Positions 18,301-27,181 are shown, counted from the first letter of the stretch. The stretch: 53,683 nucleotides of DNA from Planctomycetota bacterium (GCA_029558835.1 JAKQDH010000020.1:1-53683), one strand, 5' to 3'. Notes: generated by a model not told the origin, from the sequence alone. Program-made: numbers and translations.

Positions 18301-18479
18301 AGGTCCGGACCGCGACCGTTCGGGAGCGGCTGTCCGTCAACGTCGGTATCCCATGACCGCGCACGGTCGTTCTGGCGATCGGCAGGGGTGCCGGGCACCG
18401 TCCCAGGGGGCGTTGCGTCGGCCGCGATCAGGCTGTCCGAGGGGTTATTGGGCACTGGGCACCGACGATAGAGGAGCAC
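15363..18479 (-). CDS. Ser/Thr protein kinase fused to FGE/SUMF1-like domain
   Basis: This protein has about 1038 residues. The first 260 are acidic, Pro-rich and disordered. Residues about 265-525 are a Hanks-type kinase: LGEGGVGVVYQA (glycine loop), Lys294 in IAVKMIK, HRDLKPDN (384-391), DWG in place of DFG (404-406) and the activation-segment APE. A TPR-like region follows, then one membrane helix (about 633-655) and a coiled coil (660-740) rich in Ala, Glu and Gln. Residues about 785-1025 are an FGE-sulfatase/SUMF1-fold domain (LVPPGEFVMGSPPEEE, RLPSEAEWEYACRAGTPT, DMHGNVGELCADRY, VVRGGSV). In such fusions the FGE-like domain usually binds ligands rather than making formylglycine. The first possible start is GTG at 18479; another GTG lies at 18455. 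The catalytic core is complete. Confidence 0.92.
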   Translation of the reverse strand: MLLYRRCPVPNNPSDSLIAADATPPGTVPGTPADRQNDRARSWDTDVDGQPLPNGRGPDLPPATGNGKVVPGDARSQSPPGSTIEEEAIPSERNTVPPAEHDASPPEERGKEAKPAESRAVSPGDDDDAAPSGAATWAPQPDAPTELGWDARADTRDGGTGTTPRAPGDGSGLPHSVTHNAAAPDEPGTLSGPADDSQCTEDGPHSGATFLPAAERSVEEVWGSSVEDVAPRQTLKQPGAGKLSLSHPPPTETAPPVPSLSSKGYELLAVLGEGGVGVVYQAVQKSVDREIAVKMIKPGMGRDSRERQKFVSEALVTGRLDHPNIVPIHDLDSTPDGQPFYTMKMVRGTPWGSVLETSSTEQNLDILLDVCDAVSFAHSRSVIHRDLKPDNVMLGEFGEVQVMDWGLGALVSEQGELVVTDASQAVGGTPCYMAPEMVTGADGPVGIHSDIYLLGAILFEIVTGKPPHPGRRVLDTLRNARANVLEPTDCGGVLLDIACKAMQTVPTDRYASVSEFKQALLDYRAHAESINLCMRSAGELQEAAAQQDYELFAKSLFGFREALELWQDNAAAQAGIVRAQLDYARCALAKGDLDLAGSTLDPNCPDHQELAREVREAQLRQQVARRRLRLFRRTVLGLTAAVIVILTVASAWIYSAKQQATAARDEALEAKEQAVAAGLAEARQREVAEAARSKAQEEEARAVQALADLEKAYSDLVEAQEQEKRAWAQAAASDRVAAETRDELAKTGMLLDNSWWVSDAAAARGAQAKAAGALGTPVELQVALGSGVELALVLVPPGEFVMGSPPEEEKRAADEHLHRVQHPRPYYLGKFELTEAQWLAAVGQPPPSAAGRDADAALPATGVPPEQIMEELLPALQRHAPAGYEFRLPSEAEWEYACRAGTPTAYHGGNGEEALTAVGWFLANSERKVQPVGGKVSNAFGLFDMHGNVGELCADRYLPGYYLESPVEAPLCTSESETLVVRGGSVLNLAEHCRSAYRSHIYNKNKYPFVGLRPALVPLAETPAAAPAGPTAPGASPP

Positions 18480-18701
18480 CGTGGGCGGCCTGCGTAAGGT
18501 GCGGGCGCAGCTTCAGAGCTGCCCGCCTCCTGCCGCCCGTGTCACGGGCCCCATAGGGGGACTATCGTCGGCGCGGTGGCCGGGCTAAACCGCGGCCTGT
18601 GCCGGTAACATGTGGACGGTCAAGCGCTGCCCCCGGCGCCGCGCAAGCCATGTCCGATAAGAGGCGGCCACGGAACCCCTCTCTCCCAGTACGTGTTTAG
18701 C

Positions 18702-18806
18702 GTGGGTGCCATGCCCTCACCCGCCGCAGGCGGGGGTGGGCATGTGCGGCGGCACGCAGAGGCATGCTTTCCCGCGACCGCGGTCGCGGGAAAGCATGGC
18801 ACCCAC
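18702..18806. repeat. Nested inverted-repeat element with a perfect 36-bp palindrome
   Basis: The outer arms are GTGGGTGCCATGC at 18702-18714 and its exact reverse complement at 18794-18806. Inside are two hairpins. One is imperfect (18711-18745, arms CATGCCCTCACCCGCC and GGCGGGGGTGGGCATG). The other is perfect (18763-18798), built from CATGCTTTCCCGCGACCG followed directly by its reverse complement. The compact multi-hairpin design looks like a REP- or MITE-type non-coding mobile repeat. Confidence 0.75.
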
Positions 18807-18830
18807 CACGCCGGAGACGCTGCACACATA

Positions 18831-18862
18831 CCTCCCCCTTGGGGAGAGGGCAGGGCGAGGGG
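18831..18862 (-). repeat. Dispersed GC-rich hairpin element, copy 1
   Basis: Read on the minus strand this begins CCCCTCGCCCTGCCCTCTCC and continues CCAAGGGGGAGG. It matches the elements at 50136-50165 and 50234-50267 in sequence and layout: a pyrimidine arm CCCTCnCCCTGCCCTCTCCC followed by a G-rich arm. It is a short repeat found at several places in the genome, here between genes. Confidence 0.7.
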
Positions 18863-19027
18863 CTGGGCGGTGCCGATTCGACCCTCCGCCGTCCCCTTCG
18901 GTCATGCCACGGGACCTGGAACTCGTCTCCCCGTGCGTGATGGTGGCCGTCGCGGCGGCGCGGTACCCTGCCGGCTGGCAAGCAAGGGCAGGTGCCCGGC
19001 AAACGCTTGCGGCGGAGATTGACGCTG

Positions 19028-19276
19028 ATGGGCACTCCTCACAAGTGCGACAGTTGCGGAATGCCGATCGAGTCCGGCGTGTACTGCTCATACTGCACGG
19101 ACGAGACCGGCAAACTCCAGGAGTTCGAGGACCGCTTGGCCCGCCTGACCCGGTGGCTGGTCGCGCAGAAGCAGGCGGCCAGCCCCCAGGAGGCCGAGCG
19201 GAAGGCGCTGGCGCACATGGCCACGATGCCGGCGTGGCGGAAGCACCCCAAGCTGCTCGCGCGCAGGAAGGGTTAG
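19028..19276 (+). CDS. Small zinc-ribbon protein (putative zinc-ribbon domain family)
   Basis: This is an 82-residue protein. It begins CDSCGMPI and then CSYCTD, giving two Cys-x2-Cys pairs as in the small zinc-ribbon proteins of the CxSCGMP type, whose cellular role is unknown. The rest is helical and charged (LARLTRWLVAQKQAASPQEAERKALAHM) and ends MPAWRKHPKLLARRKG, matching the family's layout. I set the start at 19028 because GGAG lies 10 bases upstream and the longer version from 18992 only adds an Arg-rich extension. It stands alone between a palindrome-rich region and the cytochrome gene on the other strand. Zinc binding is very likely; function is unknown. Confidence 0.75.
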   Translation: MGTPHKCDSCGMPIESGVYCSYCTDETGKLQEFEDRLARLTRWLVAQKQAASPQEAERKALAHMATMPAWRKHPKLLARRKG

Positions 19277-19592
19277 GCGCGAGACACCGGCCGAGGCGTC
19301 CGGGCTTGGGGAGGCGACGTTGTGGTGCACTCCGCTCTCCTGTCGTGCCGGGTTGCCGACAGGCGTCGTGCGCGGGCGCGGTGCGTCGGATGGGCACCGC
19401 TGGGCCCGTTCGACCGACGGCACTGAAGGCACGGCAGGTCTCTACCACACGCCGGAGGGAACTTGATGAGGAGAGGGTTTGACGGGTAGGGCAGCCTTAA
19501 CGAGTTGCGACAAGAAGAAGTTTGCGGCTATGACCACAAGGGAGTAATGCGACGGGGAGTCGGGGCGGCCGGCGCCCGGGGAGCCGCGCGGC
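19277..19592. other. Convergent intergenic region, nothing recognised
   Basis: This gap lies between the ends of the zinc-ribbon gene and the leftward cytochrome gene. I see no gene, no clear terminator hairpin followed by a T-run, and no repeat of note. Confidence 0.5.
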
Positions 19593-21974
19593 TCAATGGG
19601 TTCTTGTACGAAGAGCGCGCATCCGAGCGGCAAACGTTTCTCGAGCCGGGGCGGGCAACTGCTCGCTCTTGGCCGCCTCACGATAGACGTCGATCGCTTC
19701 CTCGAGACGTCCCTGTTGCTCCAGGATGTTGCCCAGCAGCATATGACCCTCTGCGGAACCCGGGTGCTCGGCGAGCAGACGGCGCAACGTCTGGACGGCC
19801 TCTTCGATCCTGCCGCTGCGGCGCAGGTAGACGGCAAGCGCGTAGGCGAACTTCGGCTCGCCCGGCCGCAGCTCCGCCGCCTCCCGGCACCAGGTGATCG
19901 CCTCTTCGATGCGATCCCGAGCGACGATCACCGCAAGGTTGTAAGCCGCGTCGGCAGACTGAGGATCGGCTCTCCGCGCAGCGCGAAACGCGGCCTCCGC
20001 CTCCTCTGTTCGGCCCATGTCTCCCAGCAGCAGGCCAAGGTTGATATGGGCCGCGGCACTGGCGGGGTCCAGGCGCAGCGCCTGCCGCAAACTTGCCTCG
20101 GCCTTGTCGTTCTGACCATCGAGGTGATAGGCCATCGAGGCATTCACGAGGGGTTCGATCCGGCGGGGATCAAGTTTGTGCGATTGCTCAAAGCAGGCGA
20201 TGGCCTGCCTCAGCTCACCCCGAGCGAGGTGGAAGTTAGCCAAGTTGTAATGAGAGGCCGCGTCGTCCGGACGAACCCCGAGGGCCGCCTCCAACTCCGC
20301 CGTCGCTTTCGCCACGGCTTGCCGCTCCCCAGGCGAAAGTGACTCTCGCGGCACCCCGGCCAACGCCTCGGCCGCCCGGACACGCACCAGCCGATATTCG
20401 TCCCGCGTGGCTTCCACCAGCGCCGCGACGGATTCCCGCGTCAGGCAACCGTTGAGAACGTCGGCCGCGGCGGCCCGCACCACTGGTGAGGGGCTCTTCA
20501 AGGCCCGGATCATCGCCGGCACCTTACGCTCGTCGGGACATGATCTGAGGAGCCGGATCAGACCGGTGGCGAAGATCTCATCCCGGCCGTCGCCCGGAAG
20601 GTAGGCCAACACGTCGGCCAACCGAGACCAGTCGTTCTTACGGGCGGCCTCTACCAGACCCGCCCGGTACAGTTCCGGCGCCTGATAGTCGCGTGGGTGC
20701 CAGGCACGCACGTGGGTGTCAGCCCACGCGGCATCCTTGTCGGCGTGACAGATATTGCAGGCATTGGGCGAGCCGAACCGCAGCGTTGCCGCTGGCAGGG
20801 GCGGGCGCATCGAGTGGTCGCTGCGCCGCATCCGGGCGAACTCGGTCATCGGCATGTGGCAGGAGATACACCGGCTGCCGGCGCCGTCCGAGGGGTGGTG
20901 GGAATGGGCGGACACGTCGTGTACCCGCTGTGCATGGCAGGGCAGGCAGGACCGATCGGGCTGATCCTGGAAGCGAAACCGTCCGCTGGAAGTATGACAA
21001 TGCACGCAGTCCAGTTGCCCGGCCAATACGCAACGGCTCAGCCGCCACGTGGTATACGTGTAATTCTCTCCCCGATCGCGTCCGTCGGGGTAGAAATCCG
21101 GATCCTCCAGCGCGACCAGGTCAAAGTGGTCAAAGTATCGTTCGCCCGGGCGAAACGTCGTCGTCAGCGGCACCATCTTTGCATGGCAGCCCCCGCAAGC
21201 GGCGTTCGTCTGCTCGATGCTGAGGCTCTTGCTGCTGATGATCTTCAGATCCGCCGGCGGCGCACCCGCAGGACTCTCCCGGCACACGCGAACATGTTGC
21301 GACCCATCCCCGTGGCAGGTCTCACAGTTGATCCCCGGCTCGGCCCAGGAGGTACGATACGTGTTCGTCGTCGGATCGAAGTTCGTGGAGAGCTGGCTGA
21401 CGTGGCAGTTGTAACATGAGGTGTTGAACGTGTACTCCCGATCGGTCCACAGCAGCGGCTCGTCGGAGGAGTCTGCGGAATGCCGAACACCGCTGGCGGC
21501 CGTGTCGAACCACTCCCGACGCCGAACGTCGTAGGCCACCGGCAGCGTCTGCAGGCGACCTCCCTCGATCGCCGTCAGGAAGTAGAAGACGTTCTTGCCG
21601 CCCAGCACGTGAGCAATCGGCAGCCTCCTCTCTCCCCCCGGCCCCCGCTCGAGCACCCAGCCCTCCTCGGCGGCGATGCAGGCCCGGTATCCCCGCTCGC
21701 CGATTTTGATCTCCGAGCCGTGGGCGGTCAGTTGCTCCCGAGCGAAATCGCTCGAGTACGGCTGCATCGCCAAGCCATGATGGGATGGAGCCCACAGCTC
21801 GAAGAACCGTTGATGGCATTCGCGGCAACTGACGGAACCGGCAAGTTGCCGTTCCTGCGGACGCAGACTCGAAGCGGCCGGTGGTTCCTGACTGCCCGCG
21901 CCTGGCGACGCAGCCACAGTAACGGCCACGCCAACGAAGGCTACGAGGTTCGCAGTGCATCCGATTACGCCCAT
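19593..21974 (-). CDS. Exported octaheme c-type cytochrome with HEAT and TPR repeats
   Basis: This is a 793-residue periplasmic protein. The start at 21974 gives a signal peptide (LVAFVGVAVTVAASPGAGS) and has AGGAAG just upstream; the longer frame to 22070 adds no signal. Eight heme-binding CxxCH motifs occur in order: CRECH, CYNCH, CETCH, CGGCH, CVHCH, CLPCH, CISCH and CNICH. They fill the first 410 residues, spaced as in c554-like multiheme proteins. A HEAT-like segment follows (SPSPVVRAAAADVLNG; LVRVRAAEALAG), then about six tetratricopeptide repeats (ASHYNLANFHLARGELRQAI; AHINLGLLLGDMGRTEEAE). It probably carries electrons in the periplasm while the repeats hold partner proteins; the redox partner is unknown. 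No c-type cytochrome maturation genes or oxidoreductases lie nearby. Confidence 0.9.
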   Translation of the reverse strand: MGVIGCTANLVAFVGVAVTVAASPGAGSQEPPAASSLRPQERQLAGSVSCRECHQRFFELWAPSHHGLAMQPYSSDFAREQLTAHGSEIKIGERGYRACIAAEEGWVLERGPGGERRLPIAHVLGGKNVFYFLTAIEGGRLQTLPVAYDVRRREWFDTAASGVRHSADSSDEPLLWTDREYTFNTSCYNCHVSQLSTNFDPTTNTYRTSWAEPGINCETCHGDGSQHVRVCRESPAGAPPADLKIISSKSLSIEQTNAACGGCHAKMVPLTTTFRPGERYFDHFDLVALEDPDFYPDGRDRGENYTYTTWRLSRCVLAGQLDCVHCHTSSGRFRFQDQPDRSCLPCHAQRVHDVSAHSHHPSDGAGSRCISCHMPMTEFARMRRSDHSMRPPLPAATLRFGSPNACNICHADKDAAWADTHVRAWHPRDYQAPELYRAGLVEAARKNDWSRLADVLAYLPGDGRDEIFATGLIRLLRSCPDERKVPAMIRALKSPSPVVRAAAADVLNGCLTRESVAALVEATRDEYRLVRVRAAEALAGVPRESLSPGERQAVAKATAELEAALGVRPDDAASHYNLANFHLARGELRQAIACFEQSHKLDPRRIEPLVNASMAYHLDGQNDKAEASLRQALRLDPASAAAHINLGLLLGDMGRTEEAEAAFRAARRADPQSADAAYNLAVIVARDRIEEAITWCREAAELRPGEPKFAYALAVYLRRSGRIEEAVQTLRRLLAEHPGSAEGHMLLGNILEQQGRLEEAIDVYREAAKSEQLPAPARETFAARMRALRTRTH

Positions 21975-22133
21975 CTTCCTGGACCCTCTGACCCAAGTGG
22001 TCCTCTCAGCGTCGGCCTTGGCCCTGACACGGGGCAACACCGCAGCCGAGTCATTCACCCTACCCGGCACCCATCGCGGCCATCAGGTTCCGGAGCGAGG
22101 ACCAGGTTTCAGCACAGGAGTGCACTCCACAAT

Positions 22134-25100
22134 CTACCGCGCCCCCGTGAACACGCGCTGGAAGACGGCAAAGTCAGCCAAGTCGACGTCGCCGTCCGCG
22201 TCCAGATCGAAGGCGATCAGGTACCACTCCAGGCAGGCGGGCACCGGCACCGTCGGCAGCAGCCCCGGGCCGGAGAGCAGTCCGCGCAGTGTCGCGAAAT
22301 CCTCCAGGTCTGCGTGGCCGTCGCCATCGATGTCGCCGATCCCCGGAATCAGAGGCTCTCCAGGCTGACAGTAGCCGCTGACACAGGTTTCTGTTCCGTT
22401 GCAGAACAACCCGTCGTCGCAAGGCAAACCGTCAGCAAGATGATTGGGCAGGCATCCACCCGCGCCATCACACGTGTCCGGATGGTCACATGGGCTTGAA
22501 TCCCAGTCGCCACAGTGCACTCCAGCGGGTCGAGGCGACCAGGCCGAGGTGCTCAGCAAGGGGTTGCACGCCTCGCAGTCGTTCGCTGGATTGACCGTCC
22601 CGGCCTCATGGCAACTTCCGCCGACGAGACACCGGCCGGGCTTCACGTCATGGCGGCAGGCACCTGAGGCGTCGGAGCACCAGTCGTCGGTGCACTCCAG
22701 GCCGTCGTCACAGTTGGGCGCAGCCCCGGCAACGCAAAGGCCGGCGACACACTGTTCCTCGCCATTGCAGTAGAACCCGTCGTCGCAGTCTGGGGCAGCG
22801 CCACAGTCGATGATCCGCAATAAGTCAGGAACCGCCTCTATGCCGACGGACCCACTCAAGCCCGCCCCACCATTCTGTCCAGGGCTACCGCAACCAGAGT
22901 CGCCTCCGGAATAGCAGCCATGGCCGCCGTGCCCGCCCGTGCTCGAGGTTCCTCCGGGGCAGCCGTCGCTGCAGCCGCCGCTGAGTGCCCTCCACCTGCA
23001 GGGCCCGCCGTACGTGCCACCGCCACCGCCACTTCCCCCCGCTCCACCATGGGCGGTGATACTGCCCTGATTGATCAGCCTGGCGTAGCGCACGACGACC
23101 GTGCCGCCGTTCCCGCCGTTTCCACCCGCTCCGCCTCCACCACCGCCGCCGGAGACCTCTCTGAACCCCCAACTGCGGAAGTTCTCGGCGCCGCACTGCT
23201 CGTAGCCGGGGTACTTGTTCGGATCACCTTCATCACCCTCCGGAGCGGTTGCTCCGGCGGACCCTGCATACCCGTTCGCATTGATGCTGATGTTGGTGCC
23301 GGTGCGGTTGTTCAGATCGTGGGCATATACCTTGACGTAACCGCCGCCTTTACCCCCTGCGCCACCCGCCGCGCCGTTACCGCCGTCGGCGTCGTCAACG
23401 GATATATTGTGCCATCCGCCTCCACCTCCACCACCACCGCCGCCGCCGTCGCCTCCGTAACCAACAAAAACTCCCTGATAGATCGCCGGGGCGTGGCCCA
23501 GCCCTCCATTTCCGCCGTTCGTGCAGTTCTGGTACACGCGACCACAGCCTGTCAGGTCGGAGGGGTAGCCCTTGGGATTGGCGCCTTTGCCGCCGGCGCC
23601 CCCCGCTCCGCCGGCGCCGCCCGTGTAGTCGTCGGTAATGGTGCCGGAGTTGTCCAGCAGCTCCAAGACTCGGACGGTGTACCCGTGCGTATTGAGTCTC
23701 CTGCCGGGTAGCACGGTCAGGTTCCGATACTCCATGTCCCGGGTCAGCGTTCTGTCCGCACTAATAACCACGTCGCCATCGCATCCGCCACCCCAAGGCT
23801 TTGGATCCGTTCCACCGTCCCCAGTGATGGGCACATCACAAGGGCTCATGACCGGGTCATTGCTGGTGATGTGCAGCGCGCACTCCTTGCGCCCGGAACT
23901 GCTCGGGTGGAATTGCACTCCCACCGTCCGGCTTTGGCCCGGGGTTAAAGCGTACGAGCCCGCTCCGTGCGTGAAGACGAATTCCGAGCAGCCCGGAGGC
24001 GAGAACTCCACGGTGACATTGAGGGTCTGGTCGCCGAAATTCGTGATCTGCCACGTATACTCGCAACCGTACTGGCCCACTGCGACCCAGCCGAAGTAAT
24101 GCGCGCTCAGTTCCTCACAGTTGATCACGGGGCCGACCGCCGTCGCGAAATGAGAGCATCCCGACCAGTCGCCGTAGTGGTCGCATAAGTCCTTCGTCTG
24201 CACGCGCCAATAGTAGGTCACCCCGGGCACCAATGCTGAATAGGCGTACTGGGAACCCGTCACAGCGGACTCTGGCCCGGCTCCGCACGAGGTGCCGATC
24301 TGCACCCGATAGCCCAGCGCGCCTGGAACGTCGGACCAGTCAAGAGTGCCCCAAGGACGCTGGTGGGTGGCACCTTCCACGGGAATCAGCAGCGTCGGCG
24401 GCGGTAAAGGGTCCGGCGCCGTGCTGAACGAGTAGCACCTCGAATAGGGACCGTAAATCCCCAGTGGGTATTTCGGCCTCACGCGCCAGAAGTAGCTCGT
24501 ATCTCTCTGCAGCCCAGAGTAGCTGCAGTGCGACTCAGTCACTTCGACCTCCGCCCCGGTCCCACATTCCGTGCCGATCTGCACCCGATAGCCCACCGCC
24601 TGCAGGTCGAGAGGCCACTCCAGTGTGCCGGACGTGGGCTGACAGCTTTCGCCGTCCGGCGGGCTGACTGATGTCACCAGGCTCTCCATCTGAGCCTTCA
24701 GAGCGTCAAAGTTGCCCTGCTGCACGGGCGTGAGATTCGGTTGCTGGTCATAGTAGAGGTCGTTTTGTTCAAACGGATCGTCCACCAAGTAGAACAGAGC
24801 ATAGCGATTCGGGAGAAGCCCGGGCCTGTGGATGAGCTTGTAACCCGCCGCGTTGCGCATGGCATGCTCGTACTTGCGGACGAGGTCCACGAACTCGAAG
24901 TAGCTCTCCGAATACACGTAATCGCGCAACGAGCCTGAGGTCGAATCCTCGATGATCGGCATCAGGCTGACGGAATCGATCGCCCGGTCCGTGATCACCG
25001 CGTTCGGATCCACCCCCGCCAGGTTCAGCACGGTGGCGAACAGATCCGTCGTGTTCACCAAGGCGGGCGATTCGCGGTGCGGGTGCTGCACCCGAGCCCC

Positions 25101-26225
25101 GCTGATGATGAGCGGCACGTTGATCCCGCCCTCGAACATGGTGGCCTTGGCGTGCCACGGATTGAACGGCGGGGCCGTGACATTGAAAATCGGCCAACCC
25201 GACGTCCCATTATCGCCGACAAAGATGATTGTCGTATTGGCAAGCTGCTGCTGTTCCTCGAGCCAGGCGCGCAGCCGCCCGATTTCGCTATCCATGGCCT
25301 CCACATCGGCCAGATAACAATAGCGGAAGTCCCGAGTTCCCTCGCGGGAGAAGATGCAGTTGTGCGAATAGAGGGGGGGACGATCGGGTGTCCAAGGCAG
25401 GTCCGGGTACTCACCTCCATGGTAGCTGTGCAACCCATCGGGTGGGGCATGGTACGGCATATGAGCGGCATTGAATGCAAGGTAGAGCAACCAGGGGCCC
25501 GTCTGGTCATCGATCCAGGCCACCGCGTCATCGACATTCTGCGTGGTGGCGTAGTTGTAACACGTCTCCTCCACGCCATTCAGGATTCGAGGCCAGCAAT
25601 AATAGCTGCTGTTGTAGTTGGTGAAGCAGTCGAAAAACTCCATCGTCCCCGCGAAGTGGGAGTAGCCCTGATCGTTGGGTCCCGTGTTTCCGCCCCCAAG
25701 GTGCCACTTGCCGATGGCCGCGGTGGCGTAGGGTGATCCGGCCAGCGCCAGGGCCTCCGGAATGGTGACCTCCCAGCCCGGCAACTCGTTCTCCCCGAAC
25801 AGTTCGGGAAGGGCGGCCGCGCTCGCGAAGAACACTCCCGTGCGAAAGCCGTAGCGCCCGGTTTGAATGGTCGCCCGAGTGGGCGAGCAGGTCGGACAGC
25901 TCCAGGCGTTGCGAAACAGGATTCCGTTCGCCGCCAGGCTGTCGATCGTCGGCGTCGGCGGATAGTTCGGGACGCACGTCTGGCCCCACGGACAATCCGC
26001 GCTGCTTTGGCACTCGGTCTGGTTCGGAAGCCAAAGCGCGTCGCAGACCTTCTCATAACCTTCGTTGTAGACGCTGAGCGTGTCCACTCCAACGTCGTCG
26101 GCGACGATCACGAGAATGTTGGGCGGGGGCGGATCCGGATGACGAGCAGCCGGTAGCTGCGCCACCGCCTCGATCGAGAACAACAACGAGAGACCCATCG
26201 TCAGCATCGCCTTTTGCTTTTGCAT
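22134..26225 (-). CDS. Secreted sulfatase with FN3-like, glycine-rich, Cys-rich and dockerin-like regions
   Basis: This is a 1363-residue exported enzyme. A signal peptide (MLTMGLSLLFSIEAVAQ) follows the start at 26225, which has GAGGAGG 6 bases upstream. Residues about 35-480 are a type I sulfatase: metal site VADDVG (41-46), the CSPTR formylglycine signature with Cys113, then GKWHLGG and FVGDNGTSG. Such enzymes hydrolyse sulfate esters after the Cys is converted to formylglycine. Two FN3-like domains follow (YRVQIGTECGTGAEVEV; YRVQIGTSCGAGPESAV), then an ASH/choice-of-anchor-like domain, a very Gly-rich stretch, Cys-rich repeats (CDDGFYCNGEEQCV) and a C-terminal dockerin-like pair of Asp-rich loops (DIDGDGHADLEDF; DLDADGDVDLADF). 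The substrate is unknown; sulfated polysaccharides are typical for this phylum. Confidence 0.93.
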   Translation of the reverse strand: MQKQKAMLTMGLSLLFSIEAVAQLPAARHPDPPPPNILVIVADDVGVDTLSVYNEGYEKVCDALWLPNQTECQSSADCPWGQTCVPNYPPTPTIDSLAANGILFRNAWSCPTCSPTRATIQTGRYGFRTGVFFASAAALPELFGENELPGWEVTIPEALALAGSPYATAAIGKWHLGGGNTGPNDQGYSHFAGTMEFFDCFTNYNSSYYCWPRILNGVEETCYNYATTQNVDDAVAWIDDQTGPWLLYLAFNAAHMPYHAPPDGLHSYHGGEYPDLPWTPDRPPLYSHNCIFSREGTRDFRYCYLADVEAMDSEIGRLRAWLEEQQQLANTTIIFVGDNGTSGWPIFNVTAPPFNPWHAKATMFEGGINVPLIISGARVQHPHRESPALVNTTDLFATVLNLAGVDPNAVITDRAIDSVSLMPIIEDSTSGSLRDYVYSESYFEFVDLVRKYEHAMRNAAGYKLIHRPGLLPNRYALFYLVDDPFEQNDLYYDQQPNLTPVQQGNFDALKAQMESLVTSVSPPDGESCQPTSGTLEWPLDLQAVGYRVQIGTECGTGAEVEVTESHCSYSGLQRDTSYFWRVRPKYPLGIYGPYSRCYSFSTAPDPLPPPTLLIPVEGATHQRPWGTLDWSDVPGALGYRVQIGTSCGAGPESAVTGSQYAYSALVPGVTYYWRVQTKDLCDHYGDWSGCSHFATAVGPVINCEELSAHYFGWVAVGQYGCEYTWQITNFGDQTLNVTVEFSPPGCSEFVFTHGAGSYALTPGQSRTVGVQFHPSSSGRKECALHITSNDPVMSPCDVPITGDGGTDPKPWGGGCDGDVVISADRTLTRDMEYRNLTVLPGRRLNTHGYTVRVLELLDNSGTITDDYTGGAGGAGGAGGKGANPKGYPSDLTGCGRVYQNCTNGGNGGLGHAPAIYQGVFVGYGGDGGGGGGGGGGGWHNISVDDADGGNGAAGGAGGKGGGYVKVYAHDLNNRTGTNISINANGYAGSAGATAPEGDEGDPNKYPGYEQCGAENFRSWGFREVSGGGGGGGAGGNGGNGGTVVVRYARLINQGSITAHGGAGGSGGGGGTYGGPCRWRALSGGCSDGCPGGTSSTGGHGGHGCYSGGDSGCGSPGQNGGAGLSGSVGIEAVPDLLRIIDCGAAPDCDDGFYCNGEEQCVAGLCVAGAAPNCDDGLECTDDWCSDASGACRHDVKPGRCLVGGSCHEAGTVNPANDCEACNPLLSTSAWSPRPAGVHCGDWDSSPCDHPDTCDGAGGCLPNHLADGLPCDDGLFCNGTETCVSGYCQPGEPLIPGIGDIDGDGHADLEDFATLRGLLSGPGLLPTVPVPACLEWYLIAFDLDADGDVDLADFAVFQRVFTGAR

Positions 26226-26290
26226 TGTCTGCCTCCTCGTGGCGGAAAGAGAGGACCCGCCACCTGAACGCACCCAGACGCGATTCGATT

Positions 26291-26319
26291 CTCGTACCCG
26301 GATCGCCGCGTCAGGTCAA
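26291..26319 (-). promoter_or_regulatory. Candidate promoter of the sulfatase gene
   Basis: On the minus strand TTGACC (26314-26319) and TACGAG (26291-26296) are 17 bp apart and lie 66 bp before the start codon. The -35 matches the sigma-70 consensus at five of six bases; the -10 is weak. Confidence 0.4.
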
Positions 26320-27181
26320 GCCCGACGTGGAACGCGCCGTGGCCGGCGGCGGAGCGGGGCACAGATGTCCGTGGGGGAGCGCGGCGCGACGGCCCCCCCA
26401 GAGCCTGTGTGACGCTGAACGCCGCAGCCGGTCCTGCGGGGGGTGGGGGCCACGCGAGGGGTCAGGGTGGTACCGATCCCCGGTCTCCGGAGTGGTGATG
26501 ACGAAGTGCAGGTTGGGCCGTTGCTTTGCGGTGGCTTGGCGGGGGAGGGGATCGGTTACGGATGGGCCCTTGGAATCGTGGTCAGGGTGGGTGAACCCCG
26601 TCCGACCGCCCGACAGGCCGCCCGGAGGCGGTGCCGCGCTCGACGCCTGCTTAGTTTGGCTCCTGTTTGGTAAAGCCCAGGCTTCAGGCTGCGCCGGCGG
26701 TCCGTAGAGCTCATACGGCAAACGGGCGTCACTAGGCGGTCTTCCGCCCGAGGAAGTCTGCCGGATTCGGCGCAGACGCCGAGACCGATAATGCCTCGGC
26801 GGTGTCGCCATCCCTGGCTCGCCCGGTGGTCGCGTGCCGTGCCCATGCCCGAACCTGCTGCGGCGGTGCGTCTTCCGGCGGCTCGGTGACGTACGCCCGG
26901 CTGCCCATCGCGACCGAGACGATGTCGCACCCGCCGGCGGCCGTCCGCGTCCCTGATCGCTACGGGTTCGACCGTGACAAGTTCGCACAACTCCTCTGGC
27001 GGAGCGCGGAGGTACGGGCCCTCGTGCCGGGATAACAGCGCGAGAAGCGTGTACGCAGAGGGGCCGGGGGGTGGTGCAAGGGCCCTGGATGGCTCGGCAG
27101 CCGAGCGAGGCAGGGGTGCCTGGGGAACCGCGGTTCAGCCGCCCGGCGGACTCCGAAGTGCCCGATCGGCGATTGTCGCAG

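Larger units (their letters stand above)
18480..19027. other. Intergenic region rich in palindromes
   Basis: No gene is supported between the divergent kinase and zinc-ribbon genes. The region holds a nested inverted repeat (18702-18806) and one copy of a dispersed GC-rich hairpin element (18831-18862), listed separately. Open frames in it are made largely of these repeats. Confidence 0.6.

Noticed and set aside
26922..27035. Possible 37-residue gene in the sulfatase-esterase gap
   Set aside because: The composition is somewhat protein-like, but there is no ribosome-binding site, no family match and no support from neighbours.
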